Position numbers and translations under genes: made by a program. Under the pieces are notes generated by a model that saw only the letters and a list, made by a program, of their open reading frames with translations, had not been told where the DNA came from and did no database searches. Below, in pieces: positions 22,331 through 28,650 of a DNA stretch of 29,443 nt (its first letter is position 1; each line of letters opens with the position of its first letter). Source of the stretch: a virus. The stretch lies in the IMG/VR virus record IMGVR_UViG_3300042197_003019, positions 1 through 29,443 of that record; one strand, 5' to 3'.

Positions 22331-22878
22331 AAACTGCTTAAAGAAGTCCTTTTCCAACTGTTCGTAGCGACACAGACATAAAGATAAGATGAATCATATG
22401 ACATTTGACCGGGTAATCCAGTTGAAGATGATGTCTCTGGAGGATTATGTAAAACATTTGGAGACACTCCTGTTGATGGAGTATTGAACGCATGAAAATC
22501 TACTATTTCTCCGCCATAAGTGGATTCATTAAAAATTACTGACGTACCATTGGTTGCAGTAAAATCTGAAGGTGCTAATTTTACTCCATTCACATATACA
22601 TCTAAAAACCCAACTGTGTAATTTAAGGTAAAAGTATCCGTACCAGCAATGGCAACTGTTGATGAAGTATTTCTTAAAACACTACCTGATGCCCAAGTGA
22701 CTCCAACTCCAGTGGATTGTAAATATTGTCCGCTCTGTCCAGTTGTAGAACCAGTACTAATTGAAGTAAGGGTTGTAATACCTACAATGTTTACACCACC
22801 AGTTACACTTAATGCAGATGTTGATGATGTTAGTCCTACATTTAATCTTGGTAGTCTTCCACTAAGAAGTTTAGCCAT
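22327..22878 (-). CDS. Fibre-associated structural protein sharing a module with the giant fibre
   Basis: 183 aa. N-terminus MAKLLSGRLPRLNVGLTSST, then VTGGVNIVGITTLTSIS, a short fibre-like segment. Residues 80-132 (DTFTLNYTVGFLDVYVNGVK, LAPSDFTATNGTSVIF, VDFHAFNT) closely match a stretch of the 1890-aa fibre (SFTVNYTVGFLDVFINGVKL, VEFYAYNT). The C-terminus LPGQMSYDSSYLYVCVATNS, WKRTSL is an ending I recognise from marine phage fibre proteins. Probably an accessory fibre or hinge protein; no enzymatic motif. GGGAG and AGGAA both lie upstream of the ATG. Confidence 0.84.
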   Translation of the reverse strand: MAKLLSGRLPRLNVGLTSSTSALSVTGGVNIVGITTLTSISTGSTTGQSGQYLQSTGVGVTWASGSVLRNTSSTVAIAGTDTFTLNYTVGFLDVYVNGVKLAPSDFTATNGTSVIFNESTYGGEIVDFHAFNTPSTGVSPNVLHNPPETSSSTGLPGQMSYDSSYLYVCVATNSWKRTSLSSF

Positions 22879-22897
22879 TTCCTATATTACTCCCTTA

Positions 22898-23239
22898 TCA
22901 TTTCAACGTTTCAATGACGCTGACAGTAAATTTCAAATTAGATGAATCACTTCCAGATATTACAAGAACATCATTTGACTCCAGAACTAATTTTCCGTCA
23001 AGAAAACTTGCAGCGTCATTTGCTGGAATTTGAAAATCCTTTACAATTTCAGTTGTAACAGCAGTTCCTGCAACGGTTCTTTTATGTGAAAAAGTCACTG
23101 TTTCTGGTTGAGTTCCTGTATTTGCAACCTGCGCTAAGAGAACTACTCCAGCATAACCAATTGGAGCTGTATAAATTCCAACTGGACTTGTTGGTACAAC
23201 TTGAGTTACTGTTTTAAATACGTTAAGTGCTAATGCCAT
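22898..23239 (-). CDS. Small beta-sandwich structural protein, function unknown
   Basis: 113 aa, starting MALALNVFKTVTQVVPTSPV. It is almost wholly beta-predicted: IYTAPIGYAGVVLLAQVANT, TVTFSHKRTVAGTAVTTEIV, DFQIPANDAASFLDGKLVLE, VLVISGSDSSNLKFTVSVIE. The pattern GYAGVVL...N-x-G...V-FSH is shared by small proteins in the fibre regions of cyanophages (from memory). Probably a virion or fibre-decorating subunit. A full AGGAGG lies upstream of its ATG, within the last codons of the 524-aa gene. Confidence 0.82.
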   Translation of the reverse strand: MALALNVFKTVTQVVPTSPVGIYTAPIGYAGVVLLAQVANTGTQPETVTFSHKRTVAGTAVTTEIVKDFQIPANDAASFLDGKLVLESNDVLVISGSDSSNLKFTVSVIETLK

Positions 23240-23248
23240 GACTTTAAA

Positions 23249-24823
23249 TTAACCTCCTAGTGCTAAAATGTATGGTGTTACGTTTGCAAGAACACTCTTT
23301 TGATAGAAATTACCATAAACTGTTCCAGTATTTTGGTTAATAACTACACCATCTCCAATTCGGAAGTTTCCTGCTTGATCTGTGCTTGTGTAAATAACTA
23401 ATCCACCGTTTCTCATATCAACTTCATTTGCTTGGATTGCAACTCCTCCCAATGCTGGAAGACAAGTATTAATATCAGTTCCAGATCCAATATATTCAAA
23501 AGAATGACCAGATGCTAAAATTCTACTTTGCTTAAATATTGGAACTGTTGTTCCAACTCCAACAGCATATGGAAGTTGCTCAGCGATAGTAAATGTACAT
23601 ATACCCGCATTAGGTAATGTGCAACTCTCAATAGAGTAATATTTTGGTTTTACTGTCAAAGATATAGTTGCCGTGTTAATTCCAACGTCTGGAGCAGAAA
23701 CTGTGACTGTTGGTGCAGTTTCAAATCCTCTTCCACTTGAAATTAAATTCAGTTCATTTAGAGATCCACTAGAAATATCCGCTGTTGCTTGAGCCTCGAT
23801 ACCCCAAGGAGTTTCTGGTGGACTAATCGTAATTGTTGGAGCATTTGTATATCCTGATCCATGATTTGTTATTGTTACGGTTTCAACTTCATAGTAAAGT
23901 CTTCCAAAATAAACAACCTGTCCATCAAAAAGTCTCGTTGTTCCAATTCCTGAAATTGTAAATGATGTAGCACCAGCATCGGCATTTGATGTGACAATTC
24001 CAGTTTGAATAACATTACTTACTCCATCTGCAACTAATCCATAATTACCAAAAGATGAGTTTGAGTTGGTTAAATCACATGCTCCACCACTTCCACAATA
24101 AACAGCAATATTATCACAAATTGTAAAAAGAGAAACTAATTGTGCGTATCCAGAATTGGTTATTGATACTCCAATTCCACCTTGATTGTATTGAGTATAT
24201 GAATCAAGTACCATACTTTTAGTGTTTCCAGAAGCATGGTTTCCATCAACTTTCATACCAATACTGTTATGAATAAAATTGGTACAATTTTGAATATATG
24301 GAGATTGCGTTATATTGCCAGACCCAGAAGGATTAAATGAAATTACTGGGTGCGTACTTGCAGCACCAGTAAAAGACATTTCAGCGATATAATTTCCGTT
24401 AGTGACATAAAAGAGAGAACCAGCGTTTTGTGGAGATACTGATACTTCTCTTAAACTGCTTCCAACAATACTTACTTGCTCTGGAAGACTGATTGGATTA
24501 TTTTCAATATAATTGCCAGGTAATACATTTATGACAGTTCCTGTAGATGCAATTGAAACTGCGGCAGCAATTGTAGCTTTTGCATCACCAAGTTTTTTCC
24601 CAGTATTATTATCATCACCATCAACAGTTACATAGAGAACGTTTGTTACTGTTGCACCGACACCAAGACTTACAATGTCGGTTCCTATACCACTTCTTTC
24701 TCTACGAGTATAGAGTTCAGCATCAAACGTATTAAGGCCAAGTTCCCCCAGTTGCAAATCAGCAACTGTAGGCACTTTACCCGGTACGGATGACCGTTTA
24801 ATTTTAATATTCGGATTTGCCAT
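23249..24823 (-). CDS. Beta-helix-like tail fibre/structural protein
   Basis: 524 aa. Residues 5-40 (IKIKRSSVPGKVPTVADLQL, GELGLNTFDAELYTR) form a virion-adapter N-terminus found in many phage fibres. Residues 62-240 (YVTVDGDDNNTGKKLGDAKA, GTVINVLPGNYIENNPISLP, VSIVGSSLREVSVSP) look like the opening of a right-handed pectin-lyase-type beta helix. Residues 318-337 (ITNHGSGYTNAPTITISPPE) and 361-379 (ISSGRGFETAPTVTVSAPD) are two copies of a GxGYxxAPTxTxS repeat that is also in gp14 of this window. The C-terminus ends ILALGG. No catalytic triad of a polysaccharide lyase can be named. Late box and an 18-base palindrome lie upstream. Confidence 0.87.
   Translation of the reverse strand: MANPNIKIKRSSVPGKVPTVADLQLGELGLNTFDAELYTRRERSGIGTDIVSLGVGATVTNVLYVTVDGDDNNTGKKLGDAKATIAAAVSIASTGTVINVLPGNYIENNPISLPEQVSIVGSSLREVSVSPQNAGSLFYVTNGNYIAEMSFTGAASTHPVISFNPSGSGNITQSPYIQNCTNFIHNSIGMKVDGNHASGNTKSMVLDSYTQYNQGGIGVSITNSGYAQLVSLFTICDNIAVYCGSGGACDLTNSNSSFGNYGLVADGVSNVIQTGIVTSNADAGATSFTISGIGTTRLFDGQVVYFGRLYYEVETVTITNHGSGYTNAPTITISPPETPWGIEAQATADISSGSLNELNLISSGRGFETAPTVTVSAPDVGINTATISLTVKPKYYSIESCTLPNAGICTFTIAEQLPYAVGVGTTVPIFKQSRILASGHSFEYIGSGTDINTCLPALGGVAIQANEVDMRNGGLVIYTSTDQAGNFRIGDGVVINQNTGTVYGNFYQKSVLANVTPYILALGG
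23253..23258 (-). promoter_or_regulatory. Shine-Dalgarno of the 113-aa gene inside the preceding gene
   Basis: The minus strand has AGGAGG, 13 bases before the ATG at 23239; it is made by the last codons (Leu-Gly-Gly-stop) of the 524-aa gene. Confidence 0.7.
23687..23872 (-). repeat. Two GY/GF-x3-AP beta repeats in the 524-aa protein
   Basis: Encodes ITNHGSGYTNAPTITISPPE and ISSGRGFETAPTVTVSAPD, the same unit as in the gp14-like gene. Confidence 0.85.
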
Positions 24824-24857
24824 CAGGTCAAACTAACATTGTTGGTATGTACCGTAA

Positions 24858-24875
24858 ACCCAATATATATTGGGT
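24858..24875 (-). other. Perfect 18-base palindrome in the leader of the 524-aa gene
   Basis: ACCCAATATATATTGGGT is its own reverse complement. It sits between the late box (24894) and the ATG (24823). Only three T's follow on the minus strand, so it is not a good intrinsic terminator. Confidence 0.75.
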
Positions 24876-24893
24876 ATTAATCAGCATTAACAA

Positions 24894-24901
24894 TATTTAT
24901 A
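24894..24901 (-). promoter_or_regulatory. Late promoter before the 524-aa gene
   Basis: The minus strand reads TATAAATA, a full late consensus, about 70 bases before the ATG and just after the 61-aa gene's stop. Confidence 0.68.
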
Positions 24902-24907
24902 AAAGTT

Positions 24908-25093
24908 TCAGTAAGACTCTTCTGAATTGTTAGTGTTTTTTACTTCACATTGCTTGAGTTTTTCTTCCAACTCAACAATCTTTGCAAGTGCTTGTTCAAG
25001 TTTTGTTTCTGCAACAACGAGTTGTGTAAATAAATCCATTGCCTTTTTTTGGTAAGTATTCAAAAGATACTTCAAATCATTTTCAGTTGCCAT
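24908..25093 (-). CDS. 61-aa coiled-coil protein
   Basis: MATENDLKYLLNTYQKKAMD, then LFTQLVVAETKLEQALAKIV, ELEEKLKQCEV and a hydrophilic tail. Heptad hydrophobics run from about residue 8 to 48 with no helix breaker, so a coiled coil, perhaps a trimer, is expected. Similar short coiled-coil ORFs occur among fibre genes of cyanophages (from memory). It may be a fibre-assembly chaperone or connector; that is inference. GAG at the end of the upstream gene may serve as a weak ribosome site, and it lies 9 bases after the 453-aa stop. Confidence 0.78.
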   Translation of the reverse strand: MATENDLKYLLNTYQKKAMDLFTQLVVAETKLEQALAKIVELEEKLKQCEVKNTNNSEESY

Positions 25094-25102
25094 TAATTAA
25101 TC

Positions 25103-26464
25103 TCAAAAAGTTCCGCAGTCGATAGTAATATTAACTAGATTTCTTGTTGATCCAGAGCAAGAAATTACTTGCGATTGTCCAGCACAGTCGTTAACAAACA
25201 GAGATCCAATTTCTAAACCAGCATATCCAGATGGAGTTAAAACGCCAGAAGATTCTGATACCGCAGAAGCAATAACAATTCTTGCTGCGCTATCATCCCA
25301 GAAAACTGCGGCTTTTTTAGCAGAACCATCATAATAATTTAAAAGTAGACCGAGATCAATATCAAGATCAGTAGATGGTGCCGAACCATTTACAAGGCCA
25401 ACTTCAATGAGAGCATCTTCAACAGTTAAAGATTGAGTATTAACTTGAGTTGTAGATCCATTAACAAACAGATTTCCACCAACAGTCAGATTACCACTAA
25501 TATTTCCTGTTCCAGCAGTAACAATACCAGAAATATTAACATCATCTAACTCGGTATGTCCATCTACATCAATTGAGGATTCAAAAATAGTTGGATCCGT
25601 AAATGTTGTAACACCGGCAATTCTATTATTTACTCCAGAAAAAGTAACCGATGCAGTTCCTACAGTTAAAATTCCAACAATTCTAGTATTGCCATTAACT
25701 AAAAGAGCAGTTGATGCACCACCTACAACAACACTATTAGCAAATGTAGAAACACCAGAAACATTTAAAGCGTCAATATCTGCAGTTCCATTTAAATACA
25801 GATCTTTCCACTGTTTTGAAGACGAACCTAGATTAAAGGTATCATCTGTTGTTGGAATAAGGTCTGATGCAAATTCGCCACCAACAACAACATTATCACC
25901 TTCAGTATCACCAAGACCAATTGTACCGCCACGGAAGGTTACAACACCAACAAACTCAGAATATCCTTGTACGTTTAAATTTTGTCCAATGGTAACATTC
26001 TTATTGACTCCAAGGCCACCATCAATTTGAAGAGCACCACTATCTGGATTTCCAAGTTCATTATCTGTGGTATCTGTAAATGATACAATTCCGGTAAAAG
26101 AAGTTGATGTGGCAGGATCGGTCCAACTTAAATTTCCACTACCATCATTCGATAAAACATATCCAGAACCACCCTGAGTTCCTGGAAGGTAGTATGTTAC
26201 AATTCCCGCAAGAGATGCAGGAGAGGCAAGAGTAATAAAACTAGTGCCATTATCGGTTCCTTCTACAAGGTTAACTCCACTACCAGTTGTAGAAGTTCCT
26301 TTTGTCCAATATCTATGAGAACCAACAAATCTATTTGTCGCGGTATCGGAAGTTAAACCAACATATAAATCATAACTATCGGTTGTAAAACCTGGTTCAC
26401 CAGCTTGCAACCCAGGAAGATTTGCAAGTAATCCTCTTTTAAACTGAATGACAGGTGCGGTCAT
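25103..26464 (-). CDS. Tail fibre-like structural protein
   Basis: 453 aa. Residues 1-37 (MTAPVIQFKRGLLANLPGLQ, AGEPGFTTDSYDLYVGL) are the same adapter-type N-terminus as in the 524-aa protein, presumably for docking to the baseplate. The shaft repeats short beta units: VTIGQNLNVQG, VVTFRGGTIGLG, DTFNLGSSSKQWKDLYLNG, DALNVSGVSTFANSVVVGG, TRIVGILTVG, VNISGIVTAG, LTVGGNLFVNGST. A head domain follows (TVEDALIEVGLVN, LLLNYYDGSAKKAAVFWDDS). The C-terminus is RNLVNITIDCGTF. The DLYLNG/NVSGVST repeat class is common to marine T4-like fibres. A late box lies upstream. Confidence 0.87.
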   Translation of the reverse strand: MTAPVIQFKRGLLANLPGLQAGEPGFTTDSYDLYVGLTSDTATNRFVGSHRYWTKGTSTTGSGVNLVEGTDNGTSFITLASPASLAGIVTYYLPGTQGGSGYVLSNDGSGNLSWTDPATSTSFTGIVSFTDTTDNELGNPDSGALQIDGGLGVNKNVTIGQNLNVQGYSEFVGVVTFRGGTIGLGDTEGDNVVVGGEFASDLIPTTDDTFNLGSSSKQWKDLYLNGTADIDALNVSGVSTFANSVVVGGASTALLVNGNTRIVGILTVGTASVTFSGVNNRIAGVTTFTDPTIFESSIDVDGHTELDDVNISGIVTAGTGNISGNLTVGGNLFVNGSTTQVNTQSLTVEDALIEVGLVNGSAPSTDLDIDLGLLLNYYDGSAKKAAVFWDDSAARIVIASAVSESSGVLTPSGYAGLEIGSLFVNDCAGQSQVISCSGSTRNLVNITIDCGTF

Positions 26465-26489
26465 TGTTATTCTTATATTTTACTTGTAT

Positions 26490-26496
26490 TATTTAG
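26490..26496 (-). promoter_or_regulatory. Late-promoter-like box before the 453-aa fibre
   Basis: The minus strand reads CTAAATA (context AACTAAATAATAC), 25 bases before the ATG at 26464. Confidence 0.52.
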
Positions 26497-26498
26497 TT

Positions 26499-26810
26499 TT
26501 AGAAAGTTCCAGCATCCAAATCAATTTTATTGTCAAGATCGATATCCATACGATCAATGAATGCCGTTGCATAACCAACCAATCCTGGTTGATTTGTTTC
26601 TGTTGATGCTGCAGCATTTAGCACAACATCAGGATTAACTAATTTATATTTTTGTTGAGAAGCATCATAAACTAAGACATACTGATCTTTATTGCCAAGA
26701 TCTGTGGCACTAACATCACTAAGATCTGAAAGTCTATCTGCCACAATAGTCCTCTCTACTGATACGGAAAATGAATTTGAACCATCCATACTAACAGAAT
26801 AATCTGCCAT
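26499..26810 (-). CDS. 103-aa fibre-associated protein, function unknown
   Basis: MADYSVSMDGSNSFSVSVER, then RLSDLSDVSATDLGNKDQYV, LVYDASQQKYKLVNPDVVL. The L-x-DLSDV...L-x-Y motif also occurs in the giant fibre (NSLNDLSDVTLTSSSNGQLL, then QYNGSEW), a link segment used in phage fibres. C-terminus MDIDLDNKIDLDAGTF ends like the neighbouring 453-aa fibre (...ITIDCGTF). Probably a small fibre or connector subunit. A late box overlaps the stop of the upstream gene. Confidence 0.8.
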   Translation of the reverse strand: MADYSVSMDGSNSFSVSVERTIVADRLSDLSDVSATDLGNKDQYVLVYDASQQKYKLVNPDVVLNAAASTETNQPGLVGYATAFIDRMDIDLDNKIDLDAGTF

Positions 26811-26832
26811 GGGAATACTCTTGGTTTAAAAA

Positions 26833-26839
26833 TATTTAT
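26833..26839 (-). promoter_or_regulatory. Late-promoter-like box before the 103-aa gene
   Basis: The minus strand reads ATAAATA, overlapping the stop of the 107-aa gene, 22 bases before the ATG at 26810. Confidence 0.52.
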
Positions 26840-27159
26840 GTAACAATAGCCATTCCTTCAATGACTCTCGTTTTTTTATTTGTATTGTTGTTTGTAATTA
26901 CAATATTATAATAATGACGACCCATGTCCAATTCACTTGTGATTGAGTTACCAAGTGATATCGTTACCTTTCCAGTGGCAACAACTAAAGACGATGTGAA
27001 TGTTGTAATTCCAGATGTTGCATCTGGAAATTTTCTTAAAGTTGATAATGCACTAGTATCAGTTAAATTATATGGAGTTCCATCTGGATTTGTAATCGTA
27101 AAAGTTGCAAAATAATCTGCACCTTTTTCGATTACTATATTTACTGCTGGTACTGCCAT
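26836..27159 (-). CDS. BppU-like beta-sandwich protein
   Basis: 107 aa. Pattern VNIVIEKGADYFATFTITN-DGTPYNLT, then STLRKFPDATSGI, VATGKVTISLGNSITSELDM, GRHYYNIVITNN, RVIEGMAIVT. This matches the N-terminal domain type of baseplate upper proteins (BppU/DUF2479): extended strands, LTxxxAxxxLRK, an asymmetric turn, and GRHYYNI (family usually G-x-Y-x-Y-D/N-x). In other phages that domain anchors receptor-binding proteins to the baseplate; a similar role is inferred here. The family call rests on pattern memory. It follows gp16 directly. Confidence 0.78.
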   Translation of the reverse strand: MAVPAVNIVIEKGADYFATFTITNPDGTPYNLTDTSALSTLRKFPDATSGITTFTSSLVVATGKVTISLGNSITSELDMGRHYYNIVITNNNTNKKTRVIEGMAIVT

Positions 27160-27172
27160 AGGACTTTTTTAG

Positions 27173-27607
27173 TTATTTATCTTGTGGATTCAATCCATCC
27201 TTTAAAAGTTTAGAAAGTTCCGCTGTAGATCCAACAAACAATGCATTTGTAACATTTGTTGGACCACGAACTTGTTTTGTTTCTTCAATATCTTTTAATT
27301 TCTTTTGAAGATCCATCAACTTATCAGTAGCATCAGAAACGTTTTTAATTAATTGACCAGCAACTTCATAAGCCCTGGGCATTTCACTTTCTGCTGCCAA
27401 CTCAAGAATACCATTAATTGCTTCTTGTCCTTTCTCGATAATTGAATATAAATTTCCTCTGGTATATTCATAATCCTTACGAATATCTTCTACAGAAGAT
27501 GTTATATCATCAATTTTTGATTCAACTACTTCAGTATCTGTTGCGACAATATCTCCAGAAACATCAAACGTTTCATTCAGTTTGTCGAATTTTTTTGTCA
27601 TCTTCAT
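27173..27607 (-). CDS. gp16: Terminase small subunit gp16
   Basis: DNA-recognition regulator of gp17. It is 144 aa (T4: 164). It aligns with T4 gp16 across the core: DYEYTRGNLYSIIEKGQEAI (T4 [20 protein letters not shown]), LELAAESEMPRAYEVAGQLI (T4 [20 protein letters not shown]), the coiled LMDLQKKLKDI, and NVTNALFVGSTAELSKLL (T4 NATVFMGSPTEL). The start overlaps the gp15 TGA (ATGA); a second Met two codons later is an alternative. Unlike T4, gp17 is not next door but about 14 kb downstream. Confidence 0.94.
   Translation of the reverse strand: MKMTKKFDKLNETFDVSGDIVATDTEVVESKIDDITSSVEDIRKDYEYTRGNLYSIIEKGQEAINGILELAAESEMPRAYEVAGQLIKNVSDATDKLMDLQKKLKDIEETKQVRGPTNVTNALFVGSTAELSKLLKDGLNPQDK
27174..27180 (-). 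promoter_or_regulatory. Late-promoter-like box before the BppU-like gene
   Basis: The minus strand reads ATAAATA (context GATAAATAAC), overlapping the gp16 stop, 14 bases before the ATG. The short spacing lowers confidence. Confidence 0.42.
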
Positions 27608-28605
27608 GACCCACTAAATCCAAAATCATCACCAATATTAATTAGAGCATCATCCGCGGCCGTTATTTTCTTAACAGAAGTTCCTCCAACATGAGGAGCG
27701 ATAATCGTGTTATCAGAACCTCGTGTTACCTTAAGTGTATTACCCGTTTTAGATTCAACATACATTTCTTCGTTGTCGAGAACAATGTATGTTTGTGCTG
27801 AAATGTTTGATGCATCTGCAACTTCAATAAAAATTGTTGTGTCTAAAGCATCAATATCACCCACAAGAGTTGTAGTTACTGTTCCAGTATAATTTTTGAT
27901 AGCACGGGGTTCTGCAACATAAGAAAGATCTCTTGTTGGACTTGATGTTTGATCTCCACCAATATAGCCAATAGTAACTTTTTTAATAATATCTTTAGAT
28001 ACATCTGTAACTGGACCAAAGAGATATGTTTTTGCAGTAAATCTAAGAGTATAAATTAAAGATCTTCTCGTTTCAAAATTCCCCTCATAATCATCTTGCA
28101 TTGAGATACCTTCAAAAACAACAGGAATATCTCTTTTTTCTCCAATAGTTTGTACTAAGTCAACAGATAAACTATATGCTGGTTGAAAATATGGTAAAAT
28201 TTGTTCAATAATCTGAAGCATATCATCATTTAATTTTGTGTAAATTGCTAACTCAAAAGACATATTATAAGGAACTGGCATAAATGTTTTTCTGGGTTGA
28301 GTCTTATCTGATGCTAACCCTGCAAGAAATGTTTGTGTTGTTGTGACTTTTCTTGAAGGATCATAAGTCAATCCAGTAAATTCAAAAGACATTCTTGGAA
28401 GAGAAATCTGAACAGGTTTATTCAGATTGGGAACTTGCTCAAGACGTGCCAAAAACTTTTGAGTTGGGCCATAGGCTAAAGGGACTTTGATAACGCTTGT
28501 CGTATTATCCGAATTATCAGTATGTTTAATTGAAATATCGTTGAAGAGGGATCCAAATGCTACAATGGTACTCCTCAATATTTCGTGATAAAAATATTCA
28601 AACAT
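27604..28605 (-). CDS. gp15: Tail sheath stabiliser/terminator gp15 with extra C-terminal domain
   Basis: Caps the tail and connects it to the neck. N-terminus MFEYFYHEILRSTIVAFGSL, then FNDISIKH parallels T4 (MFGYFYNSSFRRYATLMGDL, FSNIQIKR). LPRMSFEFTGLTYD and DDMLQIIEQILPYFQPAYSL also match T4 (DDMFQIVEQILPYFQPHF). It is 333 aa (T4: 272). Residues 241-315 form an added module (DTTIFIEVADASNISAQTYI, VLDNEEMYVESKTGNTL, RGSDNTIIAPHVGGT) of the xxRG-x-x-GT-xx-H-xx-GT kind found in many virion proteins. AAGGAA lies near the ATG. Confidence 0.95.
   Translation of the reverse strand: MFEYFYHEILRSTIVAFGSLFNDISIKHTDNSDNTTSVIKVPLAYGPTQKFLARLEQVPNLNKPVQISLPRMSFEFTGLTYDPSRKVTTTQTFLAGLASDKTQPRKTFMPVPYNMSFELAIYTKLNDDMLQIIEQILPYFQPAYSLSVDLVQTIGEKRDIPVVFEGISMQDDYEGNFETRRSLIYTLRFTAKTYLFGPVTDVSKDIIKKVTIGYIGGDQTSSPTRDLSYVAEPRAIKNYTGTVTTTLVGDIDALDTTIFIEVADASNISAQTYIVLDNEEMYVESKTGNTLKVTRGSDNTIIAPHVGGTSVKKITAADDALINIGDDFGFSGS
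27661..27885 (-). other. Added C-terminal virion domain in gp15
   Basis: Encodes residues 241-315 of gp15. The pattern T-x-x-I-x-V...Y-I-x-L-D-x-E-x-M, then N-T-L-x-V-x-R-G...H-x-x-G-T is a short beta domain known from many phage tail proteins. It is absent from T4 gp15. Confidence 0.65.
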
Positions 28606-28627
28606 GTTAGCAATTCCTTATATAATC

Positions 28628-28634
28628 TATTTAA
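28628..28634 (-). promoter_or_regulatory. Weak late-like box before gp15
   Basis: The minus strand reads TTAAATA, a one-base departure from CTAAATA, 22 bases before the gp15 ATG. Confidence 0.3.
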
Positions 28635-28650
28635 CAAAAAGATAATCTAT

